Of a stretch of 64,000 nt of DNA, positions 1-8,878 are shown piece after piece. The notes under the pieces were generated by a model. It saw only the letters and a program-made list of their open reading frames with translations, was not told the DNA's origin and made no database searches. Source of the stretch: Verrucomicrobiia bacterium. GTDB taxonomy: Bacteria; Verrucomicrobiota; Verrucomicrobiia; Limisphaerales; JAEYXS01. The stretch spans positions 186,001-250,000 of the forward strand of contig DASWYF010000048.1 of assembly GCA_036405135.1 (NCBI GenBank), written 5' to 3'. Positions within the stretch are counted from its first letter, which is position 1. Every line of letters starts with the position of its first letter. Made by a program: the position numbers and the translations under genes.

Positions 1-1511
1 CCGTCAGGATGATTGACGCGACTAAGCTCGCGATATGTGAAACCATCCGCATCCGTCTGATTCGTATAGACGAACTGCGTGATGCCTCCTAACGCATTGG
101 TAACATATTCCACCAAGCCGCTCGTTTGATTGAAGGCGAACCGTTGCGACACGTTGCTGGCATTGGTCACCTGGCTGCGCAGACCGAGCGCATCGTAGCC
201 GATCTTGATCAGGCCCGAGCCGGACCGTATCGAGTTGATGAGCCGCCCAGCAGAATCGTGCGTGTGGACCAGTGAACCGCCATCCGGTGCTGCCACGGTG
301 GTTTGCAGCCCGTTGTAAGTGAACGTGTGCACATTGTTGCTGCCATCCTTCTGCGTGGCCACGCGCAAGCTGGCATCGAACGTCTGCGAAATAGGTTTGT
401 TGAAGAGCGGCTTGGTGACATCAAGCAACAGGACACGCCGATCACCGCTGAAAGAATCGTAATTATATGCGGTCGTAAGCCCGCGCGTATCCAGCACTGA
501 AGAGATGCGGTCATTGGAATAGCCGAAGGTAACAGTGCGCGTGCCATCGGACACGGTTTGCAGAAACTGGAAGCCGAAATAAGTGAGTGTAAGCGTACGG
601 CCAAGGCCGTCGGAGATCGTCGCCGGGTTCACGCCATTGCCACCATCGGAATAGGTGACGGTGTGAGTGTTGTTGTTCCGGTCCTTGATGGAAAGGAGAC
701 GGCCTTGGCTGTCGAAGGTGTATCGTCGCTTCGTTTCGGGATCGAGCATGACGTAGTTCGCCCCCACTTCGCGCAGGTCATAGCGGACATCCTTGGGCGA
801 GACGAGCGTCCACACACCGCCACTTTGCTCGAAGCGGATGGGGCGCCCTTGCAGGAAGGTAACGGTGGCATTCGTGGACAGGCGGTTTAAAAAGAGATCA
901 AAATTATGCCGCCACGCGACACCCAGATTGCTGAGCGGGACGCCAGACTGCATCATGAGGGAGGAATAGTAGCGCTTAAACTCCAGAGGCATCGGGCCGC
1001 CGAGGGCGATGTCCGGATTGGTATCGAAATAGAGTTCGCCATTGGCGGTGTTCACCGGGTCATTGGCATCGCCGCCGTTGTGTTCTTCAGCGGCAGGTTT
1101 CGGACGAGTCTCAGTCGGAACGACAATGATGGTGACAGAACATTGGCTTCCCTGATTGTTAGGAGAGTAAAACCAACTGGCGGTCATGGAGGTGGTTCCG
1201 ACCTTTCGCCCGTAAATGGTCCACTCACCGTAATTGTATTCGAAGAACGGCCCCAAGGGGCCGACCTCCACGATGGTGGAATCCGGTGGCGTCACGACGC
1301 CATAAGCCGTCTCTTGGGATTCAGCCACGTCCGCCTTGATGCGCCAGGTGACGGTCTTGCCGACCTCAACGGTTATGGTCGCAGGACCACAGATGTGTGC
1401 CGAGAGGGGAGTAAGTGATGCCAGCAATACAACGACGATTGCCGGCCAACAGTTCAAGCGTAAGCTCTGCCCGAAAACGCAAGGCAAAAGCCCGGTAGGG
1501 CTGGTTTTCAT
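1..1511 (-). CDS. RHS/YD-repeat protein, N-terminal part (runs off the left edge)
   Basis: Reading leftwards from the ATG at 1509-1511 the frame stays open for 503 codons to the window edge, so the C-terminus is missing. An AGGAG box at 1519-1523 lies 7 bases before the ATG and supports this start. A hydrophobic stretch at about residues 22-38 looks like an export signal. Residues 45-130 form an extra Ig-like beta-rich region. A DUF6531-like RHS entry motif (DPVNTANGEL) starts at about residue 151, followed by an FKRYYSS strand and YD-type repeats such as YTFDSQGRL and FTYNGL. RHS proteins are large secreted or surface shells that often carry a variable C-terminal toxin; that part cannot be seen here. 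The RHS assignment is firm, any toxin role is inference. Confidence 0.85.
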   Translation of the reverse strand, partial: MKTSPTGLLPCVFGQSLRLNCWPAIVVVLLASLTPLSAHICGPATITVEVGKTVTWRIKADVAESQETAYGVVTPPDSTIVEVGPLGPFFEYNYGEWTIYGRKVGTTSMTASWFYSPNNQGSQCSVTIIVVPTETRPKPAAEEHNGGDANDPVNTANGELYFDTNPDIALGGPMPLEFKRYYSSLMMQSGVPLSNLGVAWRHNFDLFLNRLSTNATVTFLQGRPIRFEQSGGVWTLVSPKDVRYDLREVGANYVMLDPETKRRYTFDSQGRLLSIKDRNNNTHTVTYSDGGNGVNPATISDGLGRTLTLTYFGFQFLQTVSDGTRTVTFGYSNDRISSVLDTRGLTTAYNYDSFSGDRRVLLLDVTKPLFNKPISQTFDASLRVATQKDGSNNVHTFTYNGLQTTVAAPDGGSLVHTHDSAGRLINSIRSGSGLIKIGYDALGLRSQVTNASNVSQRFAFNQTSGLVEYVTNALGGITQFVYTNQTDADGFTYRELSRVNHPD

Positions 1512-1739
1512 GGGACGACTCCTGAGTATGTCTACGACGACTGCTCAGCAGAAACAGCAGGATTGCTGCCAAAACACGCAAATGAGGCACCCCCTGACGC
1601 CGCCCTCAGACAACTCCTTGAGTGCTAACTGTTTCTTAAATGAGTTCCTAAAAGAGAAACCTGAGAAGACGGGCATCCACCCTTCTCACATTGTTGAGAA
1701 TGCATGTCACTGTCTTGTTTTATGCAATGAGCGAAAGGT
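1512..1739. other. intergenic region between RHS and tricorn-like genes
   Basis: This gap of 228 bases holds the ribosome binding site of the RHS gene. Both neighbours are on the minus strand, so the RHS promoter should lie here. I see no clear -35/-10 pair, terminator or small gene. Confidence 0.4.
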
Positions 1740-4700
1740 CTACTTCTTCTTCAAAAGCTCGATCGCCTTGTCGAGCTGAGGATCGCGTCCGTTCAACCAG
1801 TCATCCGGTGACATGGGCACACGGACATCCGGCACTTCGCCCAAATTTTCCATCGGCGTGCCATCGAGACGGAAGACACCGCTCTGGGGCATGCGGGCAT
1901 TAGTGCCATCGACAAGCCGCATATTCATCGTCCAGATGACGTAGCCGGGCGTAGGCATGCCCACGAGCTGCGCCAAACCACGTGTCCGCATGGCGTTCGG
2001 GAACATCTCGCCATTCGAGTAGCTATGCTCGTTCATGAGCACGATCACGGGCTTGTCCCAAGCGCGGGAAGGACCAGGCTCAGGAGCGCCATCACGCGGA
2101 CGGAACCACGAATGCTGCTTGCGCTCCAGCCAATCGATCAGTGTGTCCGAGATATTGCCGCCACGATTGAATCGCACATCGATGATGAGGGCTTCCTTGC
2201 CTGCGATGTATTCATACGCCTCGCGCTCGAAGCGCGTCTGGTCATCACGACCCATGGCGGAGATGTGGAGATAACCGATCTTGCCCTCGCTCTTCTGTTC
2301 CGTCTCACGGCGTGATTGTTCGATGCGGTTGTTGTAGAGGAGGTTCTCCCAGTCATTCGCGCGGAGCGGGCGGTATTTCACAATGCGTGCGCCTTCGCGC
2401 TTGGGTTCGGAATTCACGAGGAACTCGAACAGACGGTCGCCCTTGTCGTTGATGGCTTCGTAGAGGCCTTCACCGGGTTTAACGTCCAGTCCGTTGACGG
2501 CCACGACATATTCGCCTGGCTGGATGCGTGTTTTCTCGAAAGAGCCTGGTGCACCTTCCGGCACCTTGGCCACGCGCAGGCCAGGCCCTTTGTGTGAGTA
2601 ATCGATTTCGAAACCGAGCTGCGGCGTGCTGGCATTGCGCACGGCATTCGTCGCCGCGCTTACTTCGCTATGGGAGGCTTCCAGTTCGCCGATCATCTGG
2701 TTGAGCAGGCCGGCGAATTCATCGTTGGTATCCACGGAATGGAGCAACGGCTCATAGCGTTTGCGGATGGCGACCCAGTCGCGACCATGGAAATTAGGAT
2801 CATAGAAGCCACGATTGTAAGAGCGCCAGAACTGGGTGAACGCGGCCTGCCGCTCATCCGAAACATCACGCGACCACTCGGCGAGGAAGCTGATCTTCTC
2901 GGGGTTCATCGCATCGGGGAGACGGGCCTTGAAGAGTTCTCCGTTATTCACGAAGTAGATGGAGTTGCCATCGCGCGAGACGCGCAGCGCAGATTTGTTG
3001 CCGCCGGTCGTCAGGCGCTTGGTGGTCTTGCCATCATAGGTGAGAGACCAGACATCGCGCTCCGAGAGGAAGAGGATCAGCCCTTTGATGCTTACGGTGA
3101 TCTCGCCGTCCGGATATTGCGTGGCCACGCGGCGGATGCGACGGGTGATGTCTGTGAAATCGATATCCACCTTCACATCATCCGTCGGACGTTCGTATTT
3201 CAGTTCGGCATCGTCGAGGCGGGCTTCCTCTTTTTGCAACGGCAACACATAGAGGCCGTTGCCATCGCGAGTGCTGCGGAAGAAGAGATACTTGCCATCT
3301 GGCGACCACGCGGGATCACCATGGTAGGCGTTCAAGCGCGTGATGTTCACCGCTTCGCCGCCTTTGGCCGGGACGATATGGAGATTCCACGAACGCCCGG
3401 CGGCTTCCGCAGCATAACAGATCCATTGGTTGTCCGGCGACCACGAAAGATCGCCACCACCGATGCCGTTCCACTGCGGGGCAGGTTGCGCGACGATCTT
3501 CTTCACGGACTTGTCCGCGAGCGTGAGCACGTAAAGGCCGCCCTCTGAACCGGCCACCCAAAAAGCCATCTGTTTGCCATCCGGAGAAAGACAGAGCCGG
3601 GTGACATCTTCCGGACGTTCCCACAGCGGTGTGACCTTGAGCGTGTCCATGGCCATCTCGTAGATGCGCACGTTGAACTCGCGGTCTGAGGTGAAATACA
3701 TCTTCTTGCTGTCCGGCGACCAGATGAAATCCGAGTCATCACCCACCCATTCCGTGAGGCGGCGGGCGAACTCGCTGTTGCGCGCATCCGGCCCTTTGGA
3801 TTTTTCCATGGCCACGGTCCAGATATCCCCGCGCAGGCCGAAGGCGAAGTGTTTGCCATCCGGTGAAGGCTCCGCTTCCGTCACATCCTTGGAAAGCGTT
3901 TCACCGCGACGCGTCGTCTGTTTGGAATCTACCGAGACAAAGAGCGTGAGCTTGTTCGGCTTGTTGGAGCCGCGTTTGATGAGCCACAAATCCGAACCAT
4001 ACTCGAACGCCACATCGGCCGACTTCGAGGCGACACTCGGCCAGCGCACGCCCCCTCCTACGAAATTGCTCCAGCGCTTCCGTGTGCCATCCGTCTCGAT
4101 GAACCAGAGATTCGGCGTGCGGTCGGCATTATCCGTGATCTTGGGGATGGTTTCGCCGACCTTCGTGGTGCTCGGTGTCTGCTCGGCGATGGACACGGCG
4201 ATCATGCGTTTGCCATCCGGCAGGAACTGCGGCCACAACTGCTGAAAACTGTTCGTCGTTACCGGACGGCGCGATTCCGAACCCACGTTCATGAGCCAGA
4301 TCTGCTCCGCGGCTGAACCGACATAGCGCGGACGCGTGGAGGGAAAACCATAACGGCCATAAACGATCTGACGGCCATCGGGCGAGAAACTCGCGGAATC
4401 GAGCTTGGCATAATCTTCCGTATAACGCGTGAGGCCGAAGGTTTCCACATCGATGCCGTAAATGCCGAAGTTCGCGGAATCACGTTTGCCGGTGAAGAGC
4501 ACTTGTTTGCCATCCGGGCTCCAACCGGTGGGCATGTCCGGTCCGCCATGCCACGTGAGGCGTTGCGCTTCACCGCCGTCACTGGGGATGATGAAAATAT
4601 CCCAACTGCCTTCACGACGGCTGGCGAAGGCGATCCATTTGCCATCGGGAGAAAAGCGCGGATAACCATCGCTCTCGACATGTTGCGTGAGCGGTTGGGC

Positions 4701-4889
4701 GCGGCCGCCTTCGCTGGGGGAGATCCAGATGTCACCGCGATAGACGAAAGCGAGACGTTTGCCATCCGGACTCAGGGCAGGCTGGCGGGCTCCCACGACG
4801 GGTTGTGCCTTGGGCGGAGCCAGTTGGGCGGAAGCCGTCATGGCGAAGGACAAGCCGGAGAGGAGCGCGAAGCGCTTGAGAAAATTCAT
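1740..4889 (-). CDS. tricorn protease homolog (beta-propellers, PDZ, S41 peptidase)
   Basis: A 1049-residue exported peptidase with a clear signal peptide after the chosen start (MNFLKRFALLSG to ASAQ); an ATG three codons upstream is also possible. The N-terminal half has repeated PD40/WD40-like blades of the form SPDGKxxAF. A second propeller follows, then a tricorn C1-like region. The conserved ELEASHSEV near residue 740 carries the catalytic His. Next come a PDZ domain (GEYVVAVNGLDV) and the S41 core, with DVRFNRGGN and the nucleophile motif HSYSNGE near residue 957. Tricorn-type enzymes degrade peptides to small fragments; a signal peptide implies periplasmic action. Length matches the family (about 1050-1100). 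It stands alone between RHS and globin genes. Confidence 0.93.
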   Translation of the reverse strand: MNFLKRFALLSGLSFAMTASAQLAPPKAQPVVGARQPALSPDGKRLAFVYRGDIWISPSEGGRAQPLTQHVESDGYPRFSPDGKWIAFASRREGSWDIFIIPSDGGEAQRLTWHGGPDMPTGWSPDGKQVLFTGKRDSANFGIYGIDVETFGLTRYTEDYAKLDSASFSPDGRQIVYGRYGFPSTRPRYVGSAAEQIWLMNVGSESRRPVTTNSFQQLWPQFLPDGKRMIAVSIAEQTPSTTKVGETIPKITDNADRTPNLWFIETDGTRKRWSNFVGGGVRWPSVASKSADVAFEYGSDLWLIKRGSNKPNKLTLFVSVDSKQTTRRGETLSKDVTEAEPSPDGKHFAFGLRGDIWTVAMEKSKGPDARNSEFARRLTEWVGDDSDFIWSPDSKKMYFTSDREFNVRIYEMAMDTLKVTPLWERPEDVTRLCLSPDGKQMAFWVAGSEGGLYVLTLADKSVKKIVAQPAPQWNGIGGGDLSWSPDNQWICYAAEAAGRSWNLHIVPAKGGEAVNITRLNAYHGDPAWSPDGKYLFFRSTRDGNGLYVLPLQKEEARLDDAELKYERPTDDVKVDIDFTDITRRIRRVATQYPDGEITVSIKGLILFLSERDVWSLTYDGKTTKRLTTGGNKSALRVSRDGNSIYFVNNGELFKARLPDAMNPEKISFLAEWSRDVSDERQAAFTQFWRSYNRGFYDPNFHGRDWVAIRKRYEPLLHSVDTNDEFAGLLNQMIGELEASHSEVSAATNAVRNASTPQLGFEIDYSHKGPGLRVAKVPEGAPGSFEKTRIQPGEYVVAVNGLDVKPGEGLYEAINDKGDRLFEFLVNSEPKREGARIVKYRPLRANDWENLLYNNRIEQSRRETEQKSEGKIGYLHISAMGRDDQTRFEREAYEYIAGKEALIIDVRFNRGGNISDTLIDWLERKQHSWFRPRDGAPEPGPSRAWDKPVIVLMNEHSYSNGEMFPNAMRTRGLAQLVGMPTPGYVIWTMNMRLVDGTNARMPQSGVFRLDGTPMENLGEVPDVRVPMSPDDWLNGRDPQLDKAIELLKKK

Positions 4890-5077
4890 GGGAGGCACAT
4901 GGATTTTGTAAGGTGTTCTCTCAGTGCGGTCAAATGCGGAGAGCTACGTGTCCGCAGGGCGCTGGTGAATTGCTGCCAGCGGATATCAGTAAGCAGATCG
5001 GGTTACGGAGGGGCATTTCGTGTGCCAAACTATTCCGAAATTGCTTGCGGCAGTTGCCTTCCCGAGGAATGGCCCCA

Positions 5078-5464
5078 TTACCTCCGAATCTCGGCGGTCC
5101 GCACGATCTGTCTCAACCGTTCCCCGATCTTCTGCGCGATCCCGATCATCTCCTCTGCTTCATGCGGTTCAAAATGTGCGCGACAGGTGATCGCCCACTG
5201 TGCCAGCCATTGATCAAAGTGCTCGGGCTTCAAACGCAAGGGCACATGTCTCGCCGCCATGCCGCCGCGATAGATGGATGGCCCGCCCGTCTGCAGCGCC
5301 CAGAATTCTTTCACCGTGAAGATATGCGAGGGCCAGTCATCCACGTGCTGGGCAAAGATCGGACCCAGCTCCGGATGTTCCGCCAGGCTGGCGTAAAAAT
5401 TTCGGAGCAAAAGTTCCAACTTCGCGCTTCCACCGAGCCGTTCATAGAGCGATGCTTCTGCCAT
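5078..5464 (-). CDS. truncated hemoglobin (group III-like globin)
   Basis: A 128-residue 2-on-2 globin. Residues FYASLAEHPELGPIF, DWPSHIFTVKEFW and Y-R-GG-M-AARHVPL match the group III truncated hemoglobin pattern; His73 is the likely proximal heme ligand, Tyr24 the B10 position, and Trp90 the G8 tryptophan of groups II and III. These proteins bind O2 or NO and are linked to redox or nitrosative stress. An ATG five codons upstream (5479) is an alternative start; neither has a good Shine-Dalgarno sequence. The gene is transcribed away from the peptidase gene at 5619, so the gap between them may hold divergent promoters. Confidence 0.88.
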   Translation of the reverse strand: MAEASLYERLGGSAKLELLLRNFYASLAEHPELGPIFAQHVDDWPSHIFTVKEFWALQTGGPSIYRGGMAARHVPLRLKPEHFDQWLAQWAITCRAHFEPHEAEEMIGIAQKIGERLRQIVRTAEIRR

Positions 5465-5618
5465 AACTGCAGCGAACATAACCGCGAACGCGGCGCGTGG
5501 GGAATATTTTCCTGGGTTTCACGCTCTCACAGTAACGCAAAATTAGCGGATGCCTCGTTGCAATCGGACCAAATGCGCCTATTTTTTTAAAACTTAACTA
5601 ACTTTGTCGTTCCCGAGC

Positions 5619-6767
5619 ATGAATACTCAAACCATGAGCTTCCCGCCCTTCAGCCTGTCACGGTTGTTGACCACCGTTTTCGACCCCTCTGGCGGCCAGC
5701 GGGTGGCCATCCTCATCGATCTCGCCGATCCCAAACTGGTGAAGGACTTTGCCTTTCTGAAAGACCCCAAGCTCACCATCCAGCGCCATGCGCATGATGT
5801 TTTCTATCAAGGCTTCAAGCATGGTGCGCTCGCGGAGATGAAGCTCACCGGCGGCGATCTCTTTGCCTATCAAGTGACTGGCGGCAGCAACCTGGATCTG
5901 CCGGATGTCGCCTACACGCCGGATGGGCGCGAAGTGAAGTTCGAGCAGGACATCTATCCGAAATACGATATCATCCTCTGCATCTCCACTTACTCCGCGA
6001 CCGCTCCTCTCACTGCCTTCGCCAAGCAATACGGCTTCCGTGGAGCCACCATGCACGGCATGAACGACATCATCCTCAGCAGCGGTCTCGCAGTGGATTA
6101 CAACGACGTGTCGCGCCAAGCTGAGAAGCTCCGCCTCGCCATGACCAAGGCGGACAAGTTCGAGCTAGATTATGCCGTTGCTGGAAAAACTTACACGCTC
6201 ACGCTGATCACCGAGCAACAGGAAGCGCAGAAGAGCCACGGCCTTTGCCGTGGCACGAAACCGGATGTGGCGAATCTGCCAGCGGGCGAAGTTTACTTTG
6301 TTCCGCATGGCGCGGAGGGGCAGTTCCCGATGCGTTATGAGAATGGCACCATCGGCCTCATGCATGTAAGCGGTGGTCGCATCCAGAAGGCGACGCTCTT
6401 GCAAGGCGATCAGGCCACTGTGGACGCGCACAATGCCAAGCTGAAGAGCGATCCTATGACGGGCGAATTGGGCGAGCTCGGTTTCGGCACGCAGGTGTTG
6501 CCCGTGTCCGGTCGCGATATTCAGGATGAAAAAGTCCTCGGCACTGTGCATGTGGCCACCGGTCGCAGTGATCATTTGGGCGGCAGTCTCACGCCGGACA
6601 AGTTCGCGAACCACAAGAACGCGACGCACGATGACATCCTCTTCGCCCCGCACAAGACGCCGGAGATCAATGTGCCGCAGGTGCGTATGTTCCGCGATGG
6701 CAAGACGACGGTGGTGCTGGAGAATTACCAGCCTGCCGAATATTTGCGGCAGGCGTTGCAAGCGTGA
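5619..6767 (+). CDS. M29-family aminopeptidase-like protein
   Basis: A 382-residue cytoplasmic protein without signal peptide. The C-terminal part (GELGFGTQVLP, then DEKVLGTVHVATGRSDHLGG and ATHDDILF) resembles the metal-binding core of M29 thermophilic aminopeptidases, which carry E-L-G-x-G-T-N, DEK-GT-H-A-G and H-D motifs. The family cleaves N-terminal residues with two divalent metals. Start choice is uncertain: TTG at 5604, ATG at 5619 and ATG at 5634 are all in frame, with weak ribosome binding sites. It ends 13 bases before the OvoA-type methyltransferase gene, so the two probably form an operon; a link to ovothiol or peptide thiols is inference. Confidence 0.75.
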   Translation: MNTQTMSFPPFSLSRLLTTVFDPSGGQRVAILIDLADPKLVKDFAFLKDPKLTIQRHAHDVFYQGFKHGALAEMKLTGGDLFAYQVTGGSNLDLPDVAYTPDGREVKFEQDIYPKYDIILCISTYSATAPLTAFAKQYGFRGATMHGMNDIILSSGLAVDYNDVSRQAEKLRLAMTKADKFELDYAVAGKTYTLTLITEQQEAQKSHGLCRGTKPDVANLPAGEVYFVPHGAEGQFPMRYENGTIGLMHVSGGRIQKATLLQGDQATVDAHNAKLKSDPMTGELGELGFGTQVLPVSGRDIQDEKVLGTVHVATGRSDHLGGSLTPDKFANHKNATHDDILFAPHKTPEINVPQVRMFRDGKTTVVLENYQPAEYLRQALQA

Positions 6768-6780
6768 GTTATATTGCGCT

Positions 6781-7542
6781 GTGAGTTCCCCTTACTACGA
6801 GAGTGATCGCGCGGTTTCCGAATACCTGCTGTTCCATTACGGCACGGCGGAAGAAACCTTGCCGTATCCTTCCGGGCCGCGGGATGCGCTCTTTTATCCC
6901 GTCCGCTGCGTGGTGAATTGCCTGGACACCGGCTCGTTGCCACCCGATGCCCGCGCGCTGGATATCGGCTGCTCGGTGGGCCGTTCCAGTTTTGAACTCG
7001 CCCGCCATTGCACAGAAGTCATCGGCATCGATTACTCGAAACGCTTTGTGGATGTCGCTACGCGCCTGCGCGATCAAGGCGGCATCAACTACGTCTACGT
7101 GGAGGAAGGTGACATCACCCGCTCCGCCGTGGCCGTGGTGCCGACAACGATTGATCGCCGTCGCGTGCGCTTCGAGCAGGGGGATGCGCAGGAATTGCGT
7201 GAAGACTTGGGCCAGTTCGAAGTGGTCTTTGCGGCGAACCTCATCGACCGCCTGCGTGAACCGCTGGCGTTCGTCCGTCAATTACCGGACTTGGTGAAGC
7301 CCGGCGGCCAACTCATCCTCACCTCGCCTTATACCTGGCTGGAGGAATATACACCGCGTGAGAAATGGCTGGGTGGCACGGCCCGCGATGGCCGGGCGCG
7401 CCGCACCGTGGATACTTTGAAAGGGGAGTTGGCGAACAGTTTCGAACTCAAGCGCACCTTGGATCTCCCTTTCCTCATCCGCGAACACGTGCGCAAGTAT
7501 CAATGGAGCGTGGCGCAGGCCAGCGTATGGCGGCGGAAGTAG
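6781..7542 (+). CDS. stand-alone OvoA-type 4-mercaptohistidine N1-methyltransferase
   Basis: A 253-residue SAM-dependent methyltransferase starting at GTG 6781. The opening YYESDRAVSEYLLFHYG, the SAM loop LDIGCSVGRSSFELAR, then FAANLIDRL and the block PYTWLEEYTPREKWLGG match the C-terminal methyltransferase domain of OvoA (ovoA_Cterm family). That domain places a methyl group on N1 (pi) of 4-mercaptohistidine, giving ovothiol A. In the usual OvoA this domain is fused behind DinB-like and sulfoxide-synthase domains; here it stands alone and no sulfoxide synthase is visible within the window. The end is intact (WSVAQASVWRRK). It follows the M29-like gene by 13 bases and is followed by an inverted-repeat element. 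Confidence 0.88.
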   Translation: MSSPYYESDRAVSEYLLFHYGTAEETLPYPSGPRDALFYPVRCVVNCLDTGSLPPDARALDIGCSVGRSSFELARHCTEVIGIDYSKRFVDVATRLRDQGGINYVYVEEGDITRSAVAVVPTTIDRRRVRFEQGDAQELREDLGQFEVVFAANLIDRLREPLAFVRQLPDLVKPGGQLILTSPYTWLEEYTPREKWLGGTARDGRARRTVDTLKGELANSFELKRTLDLPFLIREHVRKYQWSVAQASVWRRK

Positions 7543-7690
7543 TGGAGCGCGACTCTCCGAGTCGCAGCAACATCCCCAAAACCTGAGGAAAAAGGAGACG
7601 TCTCCGCGTCCCCTCCATAAATTAAGCGCTGATGTTTTCACACCTGTTCTTGCTTAGGAACCTTGCTGCGACTCGGAGAGTCGTGCTCCA
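7543..7690. repeat. MITE-like element with 28-bp terminal inverted repeats
   Basis: Bases 7543-7570 and 7663-7690 are inverted copies matching at 27 of 28 positions, enclosing 92 bases without a gene. Each end contains a smaller palindrome (CGACTC/GAGTCG). The element begins directly at the stop codon of the methyltransferase gene. Another element at 11765-11923 and a palindrome at 8798-8826 share the outer words GGAGCG/CGCTCC. No transposase is nearby. Confidence 0.75.
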
Positions 7691-7735
7691 TCAGGCTTCT
7701 TGCCGAACCTCCCTCCCATTGCTTAACTCCGCGCG

Positions 7736-8773
7736 TTGCGTTCGCTGACGTCCATTTTGGAAAGCGCCGGCCCATGGGCACCTTGGGCCTTCTTCGGCCT
7801 GTTCATCGCTGCCTCTCTCCTCATGGTCTGGCGGCTGGAGGCCATGACACGAAATGGTCTCGGCGGCACCGTGCTCGGCACGCTCGTCATGCCTTACTGC
7901 TCCGGCATCGGCAACCTCATGTTCGCCATTTTGCTGGCGCAGGATAAGGGCGATGGGGCGGAAGTCATCGTGAACTGCATCGTCAACAATGCCACCAATC
8001 TCACCCTGCTCATCGGTGTGCCCACCTTGATCTTCGGGATGAACATCGCGGGCAAAGACTCCGGCGGCGGGAAGAAAGCGAAAGCCGATAAAAAAGGCAA
8101 AGGAGAGAAAGGCGGAAAAGGGGAACAGCAAAAGCAAGTGAACCGCCTTTCCATGATGCTCACGCTGGTAGCGGTGCTTTTCTTCACCGGCGCGCTCTGG
8201 GCCTTGGCGCGCGATGGCAAACTGGATTTCAACGACGGTCTGGTGCTCGTCGGCATTTTCCTCTTCTGGCAGTGCTTCCACGTCTATGACGTCATGAAAG
8301 CAAACGTACAGCAGAACAAGGCCTTGGGCTGGCTCATGATCTTGGATTTTGCCGTGCTCACCGTCGGCGGCTACGGGATTTATCTCAGCACCGACTGGCT
8401 GATGAATTGGGGCAAGGCGCAGGAGTTCGCCTTCTTGAAAGAGGACAACGGCATGGGCTGGGTCAGCGGCTTCCTGATGGTGCTGCCGAATGCCATGCTG
8501 GCCCTCTACTACTCCTGGCGCGGCAAACCCGATGTGACCTACGCCTCCCAGGTGGGCGACGGTCATATTTGCATTCCGCTCTGCATCGGTCTCTTCGCGT
8601 TGTTTCAGCCCATCAATGTACCGCAGACGTTGGAGCTCGGCGTGTGGATCATCGCGGGGGCTACAGTGGTGCATCTGCTGTTCATGGCGTTGCTGGGGCG
8701 GCTGCCGAGATTTGTCGGCGTGTTGCTGATCGCGGCCTACGCTTTCTTCCTGTTCAAGGGGTTGTTCAAGTAG
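7736..8773 (+). CDS. sodium/calcium exchanger-like membrane protein
   Basis: A 345-residue protein with about ten membrane segments in two halves. The first repeat (GLGGTVLGTLVMPYCSGIGN, then VNNATNLTLLIG) and second repeat (GWVSGFLMVLPNAMLALYY, then GDGHICIPLCIGL) are the paired alpha-repeat pattern of cation/Ca2+ antiporters, though the usual G-N-x-x-E core is altered to PNA. A strongly basic loop (residues about 100-130, rich in KKAK and KGKGEKGG) separates the halves. The start must be TTG at 7736, because an in-frame TAA lies at 7724 and the first ATG falls inside the first membrane helix. Substrate is unknown; ion antiport is inferred from topology. Confidence 0.7.
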   Translation: MRSLTSILESAGPWAPWAFFGLFIAASLLMVWRLEAMTRNGLGGTVLGTLVMPYCSGIGNLMFAILLAQDKGDGAEVIVNCIVNNATNLTLLIGVPTLIFGMNIAGKDSGGGKKAKADKKGKGEKGGKGEQQKQVNRLSMMLTLVAVLFFTGALWALARDGKLDFNDGLVLVGIFLFWQCFHVYDVMKANVQQNKALGWLMILDFAVLTVGGYGIYLSTDWLMNWGKAQEFAFLKEDNGMGWVSGFLMVLPNAMLALYYSWRGKPDVTYASQVGDGHICIPLCIGLFALFQPINVPQTLELGVWIIAGATVVHLLFMALLGRLPRFVGVLLIAAYAFFLFKGLFK

Positions 8774-8797
8774 CGTGTGCGCGGATTGCCTTTCTGG

Positions 8798-8826
8798 TGG
8801 AGCGTGGCCGTCTCGGTCACGCTCCA
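8798..8826. repeat. perfect hairpin, solo relative of the inverted-repeat elements
   Basis: TGGAGCGTG at 8798-8806 pairs with CACGCTCCA at 8818-8826, and the inner bases GCCG/CGGT continue the stem around a three-base loop. It lies between the exchanger and lactate permease genes. It shares its outer word with the ends of the elements at 7543 and 11765. No T-run follows, so it may be a repeat unit or an RNA end-stabiliser rather than a classic terminator. Confidence 0.7.
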
Positions 8827-8878
8827 TTGAATGCTTGTGGCCTCAGCCGCAGATTGATTACGTTGCGGCGCATCACCC

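Noticed and set aside
1336-1779. Plus-strand reading frame over the start of the RHS gene
   Set aside because: It overlaps the minus-strand RHS coding region, has no recognisable domain and no ribosome binding site; the RHS frame continues through it with clear family motifs.
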